In this document: positions 6,351-16,128 of the stretch, one piece after another
How positions within the stretch are numbered: position 1 is the stretch's first letter
How the letters are laid out: each line of letters starts with the position of its first letter
NCBI GenBank assembly: GCA_022780745.1
Contig: JALEVB010000084.1
Location: forward strand, 1 to 53,560
Reading direction: 5' to 3'
Source: Erysipelotrichaceae bacterium
Lineage (GTDB): Bacteria > Bacillota_I > Bacilli_A > Erysipelotrichales > Erysipelotrichaceae
DNA length: 53,560 bases
Notes under the pieces: generated by a model
What the model was told of the DNA's origin: nothing
Database searches by the model: none
Seen by the model: the letters and a program-made list of their open reading frames with translations, nothing else
Position numbers and translations under genes: made by a program

Positions 6351-8174
6351 ATGAAGATATTAGAGAAAATTGTATTAGTTTGTTTGATCATGTGTAGTTT
6401 TTTAGTTAAGCCTTTTGCAATGCAAATTGATAATAGTATCATTGATCAAAGTAATAAAGGTAGTATTACGATTTATAAGTATGCTAGTAAAGATGGTCAT
6501 TTTATTGATGGAACACTTAGTGAACAATATGTTGATGATATTACTAATGGACCATGTAAAGATGTTGAATTTAAGTATTTAAAAATTGGTGATTTAAAAC
6601 AGATATTTGATAATAATGATGATGCTAGTGGACTTTATTATGAACTATCTGAGGTATTTATCAATAAGATCAATACTATGCAGCTAACTATTTCTAAAAC
6701 TGTTATCAATGGTAAAGATTATTATACTAGTGAGGCGGTAAATAGTTTGATGAAAAGCATTAATAAATTAGGTAATGCTTATGATAATAACAATAATGGT
6801 GCTACTAGTGGTAATGAAATAATTAATGATTGGGTAAATAGTTTGGGTATTGCTATGCCTTTAACTGATGAAAATGGAATGACAAAGGTTGAAAATCTTG
6901 ATTTAGGTTTATATTTGTTAGCTCAAACAAATAGTCCTCAAGCTTTAAGTGATGGTACAAGTTTAGCTGTTGCGAAAGCATCTTCACCTTTCTTAGTTAG
7001 TTTACCTACAACTAATATAACAATGATCAATTCAGAGGTTGCTGGTAGTATGTGGCAATATGATGTTGTTGCTTACCCTAAAAATGAAATGATAAGTGTT
7101 AGAAAAGATATTATTGCTAGTGGGAATGATGTTGAAGATGTTAATGATCTCTTAACTGTAACAACCGATAAAAGTGTAGGAGAATATGTTAATTTCTTAT
7201 TAACATTGGATGTTCCATGTTTACTTCCTATTACTAGTGATACACCTAATAAGAATCGTAAGTATATCATTGTTGATACTTTAAGTTCTGGTTTAACGAT
7301 CGATGATCTTAGTGCTAATAATTTTAAATTAACATATGGTAATAATGCTTATGATAGTACTGCTAATCGACAATTGATCATTGATGAGGATTACCTTGTT
7401 GATTTTACTGATCAGATCTTAACAATTACTTTGACTAGTGATGGTTTATCTAAGTTTGATAGTATTACAATGGATTGTAATTTATATGTTAATTATCAGG
7501 CTAGACTTAATTACTTAGCTGCTAAGAATACTAATATGATCAAAGAAGAGAGTAATAGTTTTAAACTTATTTATGGCACTTTTAATAGTGCTGATAGAGA
7601 GTTTATATCTAATCAGGATGTTAAGGTATATACTTATGAAATTGACATTACAAAGAGTTTTTCAGCGGCCATTGATGATATTAGCGATGTTCAGTTCTCA
7701 CTTGATTTAGAGGATGAAGCTCTTTATTTCGTCAAAGAAAGTGACGGTATTTATCATTTATATGATGGTAAAGAAACAGCTGAAAAAGTAAACTATGTGA
7801 ATGTTAGTTCTCAAGGTAAATTAATAATTAAAGGACTAGATGCTAAAAGCTATGTGCTAACAGAAAGAAAAACGATGCCAGGATATAATCTGATGAGAGA
7901 TAATATCACTATTAATTTATATCAGGATAATCAAGAGAATGGTACTTTATCAGGTGCTACTATTCAATCAGATAATGATAAATTAATTGATATTGTGAAT
8001 GGTTTAGAACAAGGACAAGTAAATATTGCAATTAAGAATAATGAAACCATTACCTCATTACATACAGGTGGACAGGGGTTGAACTATGGTGAACTGATAA
8101 TTGGTTTAACAATGTTATTAGCTTCTTTAGTAGGATTTGGTTATGTAAGATTTAGTCATAAATATCATGGCTAA
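6351..8174 (+). CDS. Backbone (major) pilin subunit, sortase-assembled
   Basis: A 607-residue secreted surface protein and the likely pilus shaft subunit. It has a signal peptide (to about residue 24, ending PFAMQ). The pilin motif is WQYDVVAYPKNE at residues 235-246, whose Lys244 is the expected polymerisation site. A C-terminal SpaA/CnaB-like domain carries the E-box YVLTERKTMPGY with Glu505. The end is sorting signal, hydrophobic helix and basic tail. The sorting motif is not LPXTG but SLHTGG (residues 569-574). Its stop overlaps the start of the class C sortase by eight bases, the classic pilin-sortase pairing. Intramolecular isopeptide bonds are expected from the E-box but not proven. 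Confidence 0.9.
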   Translation: MKILEKIVLVCLIMCSFLVKPFAMQIDNSIIDQSNKGSITIYKYASKDGHFIDGTLSEQYVDDITNGPCKDVEFKYLKIGDLKQIFDNNDDASGLYYELSEVFINKINTMQLTISKTVINGKDYYTSEAVNSLMKSINKLGNAYDNNNNGATSGNEIINDWVNSLGIAMPLTDENGMTKVENLDLGLYLLAQTNSPQALSDGTSLAVAKASSPFLVSLPTTNITMINSEVAGSMWQYDVVAYPKNEMISVRKDIIASGNDVEDVNDLLTVTTDKSVGEYVNFLLTLDVPCLLPITSDTPNKNRKYIIVDTLSSGLTIDDLSANNFKLTYGNNAYDSTANRQLIIDEDYLVDFTDQILTITLTSDGLSKFDSITMDCNLYVNYQARLNYLAAKNTNMIKEESNSFKLIYGTFNSADREFISNQDVKVYTYEIDITKSFSAAIDDISDVQFSLDLEDEALYFVKESDGIYHLYDGKETAEKVNYVNVSSQGKLIIKGLDAKSYVLTERKTMPGYNLMRDNITINLYQDNQENGTLSGATIQSDNDKLIDIVNGLEQGQVNIAIKNNETITSLHTGGQGLNYGELIIGLTMLLASLVGFGYVRFSHKYHG

Positions 8175-9021
8175 AAGAAGACGTTTGAAGAAGAAGGTAT
8201 TAAAATTAGCAATTAGTATTATTTTTATTACAGGATATAGTTTATCTATCTTGCCATTTTTTCGCTATACATATGATCATATCATTCAAAGCACATATAT
8301 AAGCTCTTATGCGAAAGAAGTAGATAGTATTAATAGTGATAGAATAGAAAAGATAAAAAATGATATTGTTTCATATAATGAAACCATTAGCAGTTATCAT
8401 CTTAATAATTTCTACCGCTATAGTGCAACTTTAAAATATGATGATACATATCTTAGTTTACCTTTGAATACAACTAATGAGATATGTACGATCATCATTC
8501 CAAAGATCAATATTAATATGATGGTAGGACATGGTACAAGTGATGAGTTATTACAAAAGGAAGCTGGTCATTTATATGGGACCAGTCTTCCTTTACCTAG
8601 TGGCAGTACGCATAGTGTTATTGCAGCTCATAGTGGTTTAAGAAGTGCTGAAATGTTTAGCAGACTTGATGAACTTAAGTTAGGTGACAAAATATATGTT
8701 TCTATTTTAAATGAGACTTATGTATATGAGGTCGTAGACATTAATATTGTATTACCTGATGAATGTGATCAGTACTTGCAAGTTGAAAAAGATAAAGATC
8801 TTCTTACTTTATATACTTGTACACCTTATGGGGTGAATTCTCATCGCTTGCTGGTAAAGACTTCATTTTTATCACAAATTAACAATAGTGAGGATACTAG
8901 TGAAGCAGATTTTATTAAAAGTTATAATACTAAAAATATCATAATACTTATTGTTATGTTGTTAGTGCCTTTGATCGTTTTATTTATGATTAATGGTGAA
9001 AAACATGAAAAGAATATTTAG
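8167..9021 (+). CDS. Class C (pilus-polymerising) sortase
   Basis: A 284-residue membrane transpeptidase that links pilin subunits through the Lys of the pilin motif. It has an N-terminal membrane anchor (residues 12-32), the catalytic His in HSVIAAHSGL (about residues 152-161), the catalytic Cys in LLTLYTCTPYG (about residues 214-224), and Arg in HRLLVKT. A second hydrophobic segment near residues 255-275 is typical of class C. The lid region before the core reads DDTYLSLPLN rather than a clear DPW/DPF motif. The gene lies between the backbone and minor pilin genes and overlaps both, so all should be co-translated. Confidence 0.93.
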   Translation: MAKRRRLKKKVLKLAISIIFITGYSLSILPFFRYTYDHIIQSTYISSYAKEVDSINSDRIEKIKNDIVSYNETISSYHLNNFYRYSATLKYDDTYLSLPLNTTNEICTIIIPKININMMVGHGTSDELLQKEAGHLYGTSLPLPSGSTHSVIAAHSGLRSAEMFSRLDELKLGDKIYVSILNETYVYEVVDINIVLPDECDQYLQVEKDKDLLTLYTCTPYGVNSHRLLVKTSFLSQINNSEDTSEADFIKSYNTKNIIILIVMLLVPLIVLFMINGEKHEKNI

Positions 9022-9931
9022 TTTTTTATTTGTATTGTTATTTTGCTTCATTATTAATGTTAAAGCAGATTCTAATTATGGGATCATCATTGATTATTAT
9101 GATGATGAAGGGAAAATTGCAGGGGCAGATTTTAGGGTTTTTAAAATAGCTGAAATTGTTAATGATTATGAAAATGATGAATATAATGCCTTAAAAACTA
9201 TTAGTTTATTAGATGGTTTAACGATTGATAATAGTACGAAAATAGATGATATTTTAGCATATTTTGATTATGAAGTGCTAAGTGAATCAAGAATCATCAT
9301 TGAAAATGATGAATTGATTTCTTTTCAGGCAACTACTGATAAAGAAGGAAAAGCATATTTTTATGGGTTAGATCGAGGTATCTATTTAGTGATAGAACAA
9401 AAAGCTAGTGATGATCATTTGCTCAGCTTACCAGCTATTATTTCTTTGCCATATACTTTTAATGATCTTTCATATGACCATAAGGTCATTGAACCTAAAA
9501 GTATATTGGCTGGTGATATCTCGATCACCAAAAAACTTTATGGCAATAATGTAGATGAAAATAAATCGTGGCATATTAAAATTGATCTGCCATTAGGTAA
9601 ATATGCATATAGCATTTCAAATGGACAAAAGGGATATATAGAAAGTGGTGATATTTTAGCTATCAAAGCCAATGAAGTTATATCTATCGATAATGTTTTA
9701 GCTAATTATGAATATACTATTGAAGAAATAGAAGCAAATACTGATGGCTATCGTACCTTCTATGAAAACAAACAGGCAACTATCAAAGCTAAAAGTTTGA
9801 ATAATAGTGTTATATATAACGAAAGATATCATATACCTAATACTAAAGATGATAGTAATGATTTTAATAGTTATTGGCTAATAATGATTCTTATTGTAAT
9901 AATGCTTGTTTATAAGAAGGTGAAGCAATGA
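9005..9931 (+). CDS. Minor/basal pilin with CnaB-like domains
   Basis: A 308-residue secreted protein with a signal peptide (MKRIFSFLFVLLFCF to about residue 21). Two beta-rich pilin-type domains are visible. The first has GKIAGADFRVFKIAEI near residues 31-46 and the usual YFYGLDRGIYLVIEQ. The second opens GDISITKKLYGNNVDENKSW and ends with the E-box YEYTIEEIEANTDGY. The sorting motif is IPNTK (residues 277-281), followed by a short hydrophobic stretch and KKVKQ. I chose ATG 9005, which has GGTG upstream and a clean signal peptide, over an in-frame ATG at 8993. It overlaps the sortase gene. It is probably the wall-anchored base or a minor subunit. Confidence 0.82.
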   Translation: MKRIFSFLFVLLFCFIINVKADSNYGIIIDYYDDEGKIAGADFRVFKIAEIVNDYENDEYNALKTISLLDGLTIDNSTKIDDILAYFDYEVLSESRIIIENDELISFQATTDKEGKAYFYGLDRGIYLVIEQKASDDHLLSLPAIISLPYTFNDLSYDHKVIEPKSILAGDISITKKLYGNNVDENKSWHIKIDLPLGKYAYSISNGQKGYIESGDILAIKANEVISIDNVLANYEYTIEEIEANTDGYRTFYENKQATIKAKSLNNSVIYNERYHIPNTKDDSNDFNSYWLIMILIVIMLVYKKVKQ

Positions 9932-12900
9932 AAAAGATTTGTAGCAAAATTCTAATGATATTATTAATTGGTTTTTGTTTACTGGTCAATGTTAAAGCAA
10001 ATACTGATTATTTTGAAGAAATAGATATTGAAATACTAAATGAGATAATTGAAATGGAAAACAGCCTTGTTGTTTTTGTGGGTAACGATAATGATCAAGA
10101 ATATCAGGCTTATCTGGAAGCTTATCATATCTTATATGATAAACAGGATGAAACTATACAAAGTCATTTTGTAAAGCTCAATAAAGATAATTTACAAAAT
10201 GATAGCATTGAACAGTTATTAAGTTATGCCTATAAACAGGAAGATAGAGATACTGTTATTTTAGGTATCAATGATATGTTAAATGATACAACAGGAAATT
10301 CCTGTATTGTTTATATATATAATAAGACGATAACTAACGCTATTAAAAACAGTTTAGATTTTTATGAAGACTATGATATTAAATATGTAGTTGATCATGA
10401 TTTTTATAGTAATTATCGTCATAGTGATATTAATAATAATACTTATGCATTACAGGTAAATGAGGATGATAGATGGGTATATAATGCTTCAGCTAGATTG
10501 CAGACATTTACAGCACCGATATCAGGCACTTATCATATTAAATTATGGGGTGCTACTGGAGATTCAGATATTGGATTAAAGGTTGAAAGTGGACCTAATA
10601 CCGGTAAATGGTCACATGGATATGGTGGAGGATCTGGTTTTAGTTATGCTGATATCGAACTTAAGGAAGGACAAACGATTTATTTAGCTTTAGGTTTTCG
10701 TAATAACTTCTCATTAGCAAGATCTTATAATGGCGGTGGAGCAGGAGCTCCTGGCTATCTTGGTTATCGAGCTGGTGGGGGTGGAGCAGGCAGTATTTAT
10801 TTAAGCGAAAAAGGAAATGGAAGCTTAAGTGATTATGAACAATATCAGGACGAAATAATCATGGTTGCAGCAGGTGGAGGCGGAGCAGAAGACTATTATC
10901 ATGCAACATGGGCATATAATCCATATCCTTGTTCATATGAATACTGTATTAGTACAAGTGGTGGAAATGGTGGAGCATCTCCTAGTGGTGGTATATCACA
11001 AGGAAATGTAGCTGAAACAAGTGGCTATATGTTTGGACAGGGACAGGATTATAACTCTTACGAGAATGCTTCTTCTGGAGCTGGAGGTGGAGGACTAATA
11101 GGTGGATTATCAGCAGATGGTAATTCTATTGTTCTAAAAGGTGGTAGTGGAGCTGGAGGTTTATCATATATCAATGAAAAACTTACAACTAATGGTGTTA
11201 TGAAAAATGGTCTAAATGTTACTATTAGCTGTATTGGTGATAGCTGTTTTGAAGATACCACTATTGATATAGATAGCATTGATGAAAATAGTACTTATGC
11301 TCATGATGCTGGTGCCATTATTAGCCTAAAAGAAATTAAAAAGCATCTTTTAACTATCAATTATCTTGATATTTATGATAACCATCAGTTAACAGCTTCT
11401 TATAAAGAATATGTTAAGTATCAGGATGATTATGAAGTGATATCGCCTGATATAGCTGGATATAGTGTTTATGACATAAAAGATCAGATCATCAAAGGAA
11501 CAATGGGTGATGAAGATATAACCATTGATGTTTATTATGGATATCCTGGTTTATTTATCTATTATCAGGATTATGATACTAAAGAAACACTTGCTGATAC
11601 ATATACTGATCATCTTAAAATAGATAGCTATTATCAGGTTGATTCTTATGATATTGATGGTTATGTTAGAGTAGATGATGAACATGATGTGATCAGTGGT
11701 TTAAAGAAAGATAAAGCAGAAGAATTCTATGTTTATTATGTACCAAAAGTTCAACCAGTTAAGTATATTTCAAGTATTAATGGTCAAAGTGTTAATAATC
11801 ATGTGCAATTAAAAAATGGAGACATTGTTACTTATTGTATTGAAATCGATAATAGGCGTCTTGTTGACCAGATGATCAGTTTTGAGGAACATCTGCCTTC
11901 TTCATTAAGATACCTTAATAGCAGCATAGAACCAGTTAGTGTGATTAACGATGTCTTATCATATCAGATAAATGCCAAAGCTAGGAAAAAGACATATATT
12001 TACTTAGATTGCGAGGTAATATGTGATGATGTGAATACGAAATATATTCATAATGAACTATGGCAAAATGATCAAAAGGTATTTGAAACAGATGATCCTT
12101 TTATTAGTTATGAAATAATTAAGACAAGTGATCCTATCGATCAAAGCAAAGTAGGGTATGGTCAGGAAATCACTTATAATTTATCAGTTATTAATAATGG
12201 TAAAAATGAAGTGAATAATATTTTAGTTATCGATAAAATACCTGAAAATACCAGCTTTAGTTACATCGATAGAAGTTATAATGGCATGATGCATGATGAT
12301 AATTATGTTTCCTTTGTGATTGATTCTTTGTTAGCGAATAGTAAGATAACTTTAAGTTATAAAGTAAAAGTTACAAAGAAGATCGAAGATAATACGCAAG
12401 CTACTATCAATAATATTGCTTATTATGATAATCTTAGTGAACAGGTAGTAGATATTGATGATTTATACAATAGCATAATTGAAAATGGCAAGAAAACAAA
12501 TGAAGTAATTCATTACATTACTGGACCTAAACTTAGTGTTGTTAAGACAAGTGATCCTATCAGCAATAGTACTGTTGGTTTAAATGATATTATTGATTAT
12601 CATATTACCGTAACCAATGAATCAGGTGTTAGTGCTAATTATCTACGTATTTTTGATAAGATACCAAAGGGTACAGTCTATGTAGAGGATTCACTAGAAC
12701 TAGAAGCCTCAACTGATGCAAAAGAAAAATATGCCTATGTTCATGGTGATAATTTTGATATTCATTATGATTTTGCAAATCAGAATTTTTATCTTGATAA
12801 TATAGGTACTATTCAAACTGTTAATAATAATCCAATCAAAGCCTTACAGATCTATTATCCTAGTGGTTTGACTATTAGCAATGAAGTAATACCTGATAAA

Positions 12901-15174
12901 TGGGTAAAATATGATTTAGCTATGAACACGATATATTTTAATATTGAGAATAATAACGCACAAAGTGTTATACATGATTATTTGAAATCATTAAGATTTT
13001 CAGGAACATATGGTATCAAGGGTGAGATTCGAATTGACGCTTTTGATACAGCTATGATAGCTAGATTTGATGAAAATGGTATCATTCATTTCTATAAATT
13101 TGTTAGTAGTAATAATATATCCTTTACTAATGCCAAAGCTCAGGCTGCAACTCAGTTTTTTGGAGGTTTGCAAGGATATTTAGCAACCATTACTTCACAA
13201 GAAGAACAAGATTTTTTGGCTAATTCTGTCGCGACCAATAGTGGATGGCTAGGAGGAAGCAGGATCAATGCTTATGGTAGTGTTTCAGGTAATTGGGAAT
13301 GGATAAATGGTCCTGAAAAAGGACAGCAGTTTTATACAGCTGCTACAGCATTAAATGGTGGTCATGCTTTAAATGGCATGTATACCAATTTTAATACTGG
13401 AGAACCTAATGCATCAAGTCATGGTGATACATATACTGAAGGATGTTTACAGGCATTCTATCAAAATGGCAAATGGAATGATCTAACTAATGAAAAACAT
13501 GGGGCAGTATTATTGGGATATTATCTGGAATTTAGTGATGGTTATAATGGCTATTATTTATCACGTTCAAAATATATAACCAGTTTACCAACCAATAGTG
13601 ATAATGCAGGGTGTAAATATATCAGCAATGCGAGTGAACCATATGTTGAATGTATAACTAATGATCTTGAACAAGATGAAAGTGTTACCATGCACTTTAG
13701 TGTTTTAGTTAATGATATCAGTAATATTGAGCATATTGATAATATAGCTTATTATGATAATTATTTTGATGATCCAGGGTCAGCAGGTACATTAAATGAT
13801 ATTCCTGGTCAAAGATCAAATATGACTATTCATTTTCTAAATGATAAAGATCCTGGTGTTGAGATGATCAAAACATGCGAACCTGCAAATGGTACAATGG
13901 TTAATATTAATGATGAGATAACTTATAAATTAAATATAACTAACAATGGTGATATTAGTATTAAGTATCTCAAAGTAAAGGATGAAATACCTAATAACAG
14001 TATTTATAAACTATTTAGTATTAATCAGAATGGATATTTTGATGGTAATAGCGTTAATTGGATCGTTGAAGATCTTGATGTCAATGAGAGTATAGAATTG
14101 TATTTTAGTGTTATTGTAACCAAAATGGATGATACCAATACCATTACTAATCAGGCTTTATATGATATGTTTTATGAATATCCTAAAGATGATGAACAGC
14201 TTAATTTTAAAAGCAATATAGTTGAACATTTTATCTATGATGTCAAAGATGAAAATGATAAACTGATAATTGAAGTAAATAAAGATAGTATTCCTGTTAA
14301 TAATTCATATATAAATAGAAATAGTGAAATCGAGTATCAGATCAAGCTAACTAATAATAGTGAAAATGCAAATGCGAATTATGTTATCGTCAAGGATGAA
14401 ATTCCTTTAGGTACCAGCTTTATTGAAGTGTTAAATGATGATATAGAATATCTGTTCAAAGATAATATACTTTATTATTTGATAGATGTTATTAAGCCAA
14501 AAGAAAGCGTATTGTTAAAGTTTAAAGTATTAGTTGATAAAGAAACAACACTAAAACAAATAGATAATAGAGCTGCTTACGATATTTTAAATACTAAAGT
14601 TGATCTAGATGAATTTGAACATGACAACTATAAAAGTACCAATGTTGTTAGTCATTATCTAAATGATCCAGTGATTGAGCTAACTAAAGATAGTGATCCT
14701 GTTAGCAATAGTTTAATAGGAAAGCAAAGATATATCAGCTATAGTCTACTGCTTGAGAATACTAGTGAAACTTTAGCAAATTATGTTTATGTTAAGGATG
14801 TTATTGATGAAAGGCTAGAGCTAAATAGTTATAGTGTAAAATCTAGTGATCCTAATGATGAAATCACCATAATAGATAATGAGATCAGATGGAAAGTATA
14901 TGATCTAGAAAGTAATGGTATACATGTATTAACTTATCAGGCTAAAGTAAAAAATAATGTTAGAAATGGAGAAAAAATCAATAATGTAGCGTATTATGAA
15001 ACATCAATAAAAGACAAAGACTCAGATCCTTTAAATCCAAGTAATGTTGTGAGTCATTATGTTGAAACTGGTGTTGATGTTATTCAAACAGGTGGTAATG
15101 GATATAATATGAAATATCATTATTTAATGTTATGTTTATGTCTTATCATCATTTATCGTAATAAAAAATGTTAA
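9928..15174 (+). CDS. Giant pilus-associated adhesin with glycine-rich, DUF11 and C-type lectin domains
   Basis: A 1748-residue secreted protein, probably the pilus tip adhesin. In order: signal peptide (1-25); an unassigned region (26-165); a glycine-rich domain of the PF12810 kind (about 190-435, GGGGAG runs); two MucBP-like repeats (about 470-610); DUF11-type repeats, with KTSDP-like openings near 732, 873, 1315, 1452 and 1587; and a C-type lectin-like domain (about 1054-1200) with WLGG, WEWINGPEKG, EPN 1159-1161 and WND 1183-1185. EPN plus WND is the calcium-dependent mannose-type signature. The sorting motif is VIQTGG (1718-1723), then a membrane helix and RNKKC. The start overlaps the minor pilin stop (ATGA). 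Confidence 0.88.
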   Translation: MKKICSKILMILLIGFCLLVNVKANTDYFEEIDIEILNEIIEMENSLVVFVGNDNDQEYQAYLEAYHILYDKQDETIQSHFVKLNKDNLQNDSIEQLLSYAYKQEDRDTVILGINDMLNDTTGNSCIVYIYNKTITNAIKNSLDFYEDYDIKYVVDHDFYSNYRHSDINNNTYALQVNEDDRWVYNASARLQTFTAPISGTYHIKLWGATGDSDIGLKVESGPNTGKWSHGYGGGSGFSYADIELKEGQTIYLALGFRNNFSLARSYNGGGAGAPGYLGYRAGGGGAGSIYLSEKGNGSLSDYEQYQDEIIMVAAGGGGAEDYYHATWAYNPYPCSYEYCISTSGGNGGASPSGGISQGNVAETSGYMFGQGQDYNSYENASSGAGGGGLIGGLSADGNSIVLKGGSGAGGLSYINEKLTTNGVMKNGLNVTISCIGDSCFEDTTIDIDSIDENSTYAHDAGAIISLKEIKKHLLTINYLDIYDNHQLTASYKEYVKYQDDYEVISPDIAGYSVYDIKDQIIKGTMGDEDITIDVYYGYPGLFIYYQDYDTKETLADTYTDHLKIDSYYQVDSYDIDGYVRVDDEHDVISGLKKDKAEEFYVYYVPKVQPVKYISSINGQSVNNHVQLKNGDIVTYCIEIDNRRLVDQMISFEEHLPSSLRYLNSSIEPVSVINDVLSYQINAKARKKTYIYLDCEVICDDVNTKYIHNELWQNDQKVFETDDPFISYEIIKTSDPIDQSKVGYGQEITYNLSVINNGKNEVNNILVIDKIPENTSFSYIDRSYNGMMHDDNYVSFVIDSLLANSKITLSYKVKVTKKIEDNTQATINNIAYYDNLSEQVVDIDDLYNSIIENGKKTNEVIHYITGPKLSVVKTSDPISNSTVGLNDIIDYHITVTNESGVSANYLRIFDKIPKGTVYVEDSLELEASTDAKEKYAYVHGDNFDIHYDFANQNFYLDNIGTIQTVNNNPIKALQIYYPSGLTISNEVIPDKWVKYDLAMNTIYFNIENNNAQSVIHDYLKSLRFSGTYGIKGEIRIDAFDTAMIARFDENGIIHFYKFVSSNNISFTNAKAQAATQFFGGLQGYLATITSQEEQDFLANSVATNSGWLGGSRINAYGSVSGNWEWINGPEKGQQFYTAATALNGGHALNGMYTNFNTGEPNASSHGDTYTEGCLQAFYQNGKWNDLTNEKHGAVLLGYYLEFSDGYNGYYLSRSKYITSLPTNSDNAGCKYISNASEPYVECITNDLEQDESVTMHFSVLVNDISNIEHIDNIAYYDNYFDDPGSAGTLNDIPGQRSNMTIHFLNDKDPGVEMIKTCEPANGTMVNINDEITYKLNITNNGDISIKYLKVKDEIPNNSIYKLFSINQNGYFDGNSVNWIVEDLDVNESIELYFSVIVTKMDDTNTITNQALYDMFYEYPKDDEQLNFKSNIVEHFIYDVKDENDKLIIEVNKDSIPVNNSYINRNSEIEYQIKLTNNSENANANYVIVKDEIPLGTSFIEVLNDDIEYLFKDNILYYLIDVIKPKESVLLKFKVLVDKETTLKQIDNRAAYDILNTKVDLDEFEHDNYKSTNVVSHYLNDPVIELTKDSDPVSNSLIGKQRYISYSLLLENTSETLANYVYVKDVIDERLELNSYSVKSSDPNDEITIIDNEIRWKVYDLESNGIHVLTYQAKVKNNVRNGEKINNVAYYETSIKDKDSDPLNPSNVVSHYVETGVDVIQTGGNGYNMKYHYLMLCLCLIIIYRNKKC

Positions 15175-15199
15175 TATAAGACCTTAACATGGTTATAAT
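15171..15199 (+). promoter_or_regulatory. Possible promoter of the degV gene
   Basis: TTAATA (15171-15176), a 17-base spacer and TATAAT (15194-15199). A second TATAAT at 15230-15235 has no -35 and lies too close to the gene. No terminator is visible between the adhesin stop and this site. Confidence 0.45.
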
Positions 15200-15254
15200 G
15201 ACTACATAGCTTTTATTTTGCTGTAATGTTATAATTCTTACCGAGGTAGAAAAA

Positions 15255-16091
15255 ATGACAAAAAAAATAGCAATCATGGTTGATTCAAGTGCAGATATTA
15301 CACGAGATGAAGCTAAAGAAATGGGTGTTTATGTTATTAGAATGCCTATCATGGTAGATGGTAGACAATACATAGAAGAATTAGAAATAAATGATTTAGA
15401 GATAGCTAAGATGATGCGTAATGGAGCTGTTGTGAAAACCGCGCAGCCTTTATTGGGAGATATTGTTTCAATGTGGAACAAACTATTGGAAAAATATGAT
15501 CAGATCGTATATATTCCTTTATCTAGTCAGTTAAGTGGAACATATCAGACATCTTATATAGCAAGCAAGGAATTTGAGAATAGAGTCTTTGTGGTTGATG
15601 CTAGATTTGCCTGTGCTCCATTTAAAGTATTGATCAAGTATGTTAAAGAAATGATCAAAGCTGGATATGATGGTCAAATGATCAAAGACAAGGTCGAGAA
15701 AGAAGCCAGTATGTTTGCAATCATTGTTCCTGAAAATCTTACTTACCTAAAAAGAGGAGGAAGAATTTCGCCAGCTGCTGCAGCTTTAGGAAATATGCTG
15801 AAGATCGTTCCTGTTCTTAAGGTAGAAAATGGAGCTATCGATGTTGAAACTAAAGTTAGAACTACCAAAAAAGCATATCAGGTTGCGATGGAACATGTAG
15901 CTAATGTTGAAAATAAAGATGATTATGAATGGATGATGTTATCTGTTGATAATGATATTAGCGAATATAAGAAAGAATTTGAAGCTATGGTTCAAAAAGA
16001 AGTAATAGTCGATTCATTAAAAGCAGTAATCATGTGCCATGTTGGACCTGGTACTTTCGCACTAGGAAGAATCAAGAAAATTAAAGTTTAA
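15255..16091 (+). CDS. DegV-family fatty-acid-binding protein (FakB-like)
   Basis: A 278-residue cytoplasmic protein of the DegV family. Characterised members (FakB) hold a fatty acid for phosphorylation by FakA and feed it to phospholipid synthesis. The N-terminal IAIMVDSSADITRDEA is the family signature, followed by TAQPLLGD near residue 61, the lipid-pocket motif IPLSSQLSGTYQT near residues 87-99, and RGGRISPAAAA near residue 170. The C-terminal half ends CHVGPGTFALG, also conserved. GAGGT precedes the ATG. It is a monocistronic unit with a strong terminator. Other fakB and fakA genes are not in the window. Confidence 0.92.
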   Translation: MTKKIAIMVDSSADITRDEAKEMGVYVIRMPIMVDGRQYIEELEINDLEIAKMMRNGAVVKTAQPLLGDIVSMWNKLLEKYDQIVYIPLSSQLSGTYQTSYIASKEFENRVFVVDARFACAPFKVLIKYVKEMIKAGYDGQMIKDKVEKEASMFAIIVPENLTYLKRGGRISPAAAALGNMLKIVPVLKVENGAIDVETKVRTTKKAYQVAMEHVANVENKDDYEWMMLSVDNDISEYKKEFEAMVQKEVIVDSLKAVIMCHVGPGTFALGRIKKIKV

Positions 16092-16116
16092 ACTTCACGA
16101 AAGTGAAGTTTTCTTA
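16091..16116 (+). terminator. Terminator after degV
   Basis: AACTTCAC (16091-16098), a GAAA tetraloop, GTGAAGTT (16103-16110), then TTCTTA. Confidence 0.85.
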
Positions 16117-16128
16117 TATCATAAAAAT

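Noticed and set aside
11058-11279. Minus-strand open frame in the glycine-rich part of the adhesin
   Set aside because: Glycine codons read backwards give a proline-rich frame free of stops; no start signal supports it.
12100-15060. DUF11 repeats of the adhesin as a hypervariable tandem array or assembly artefact
   Set aside because: The repeats are similar in protein pattern but strongly diverged in DNA, and no exact long repeat is present.
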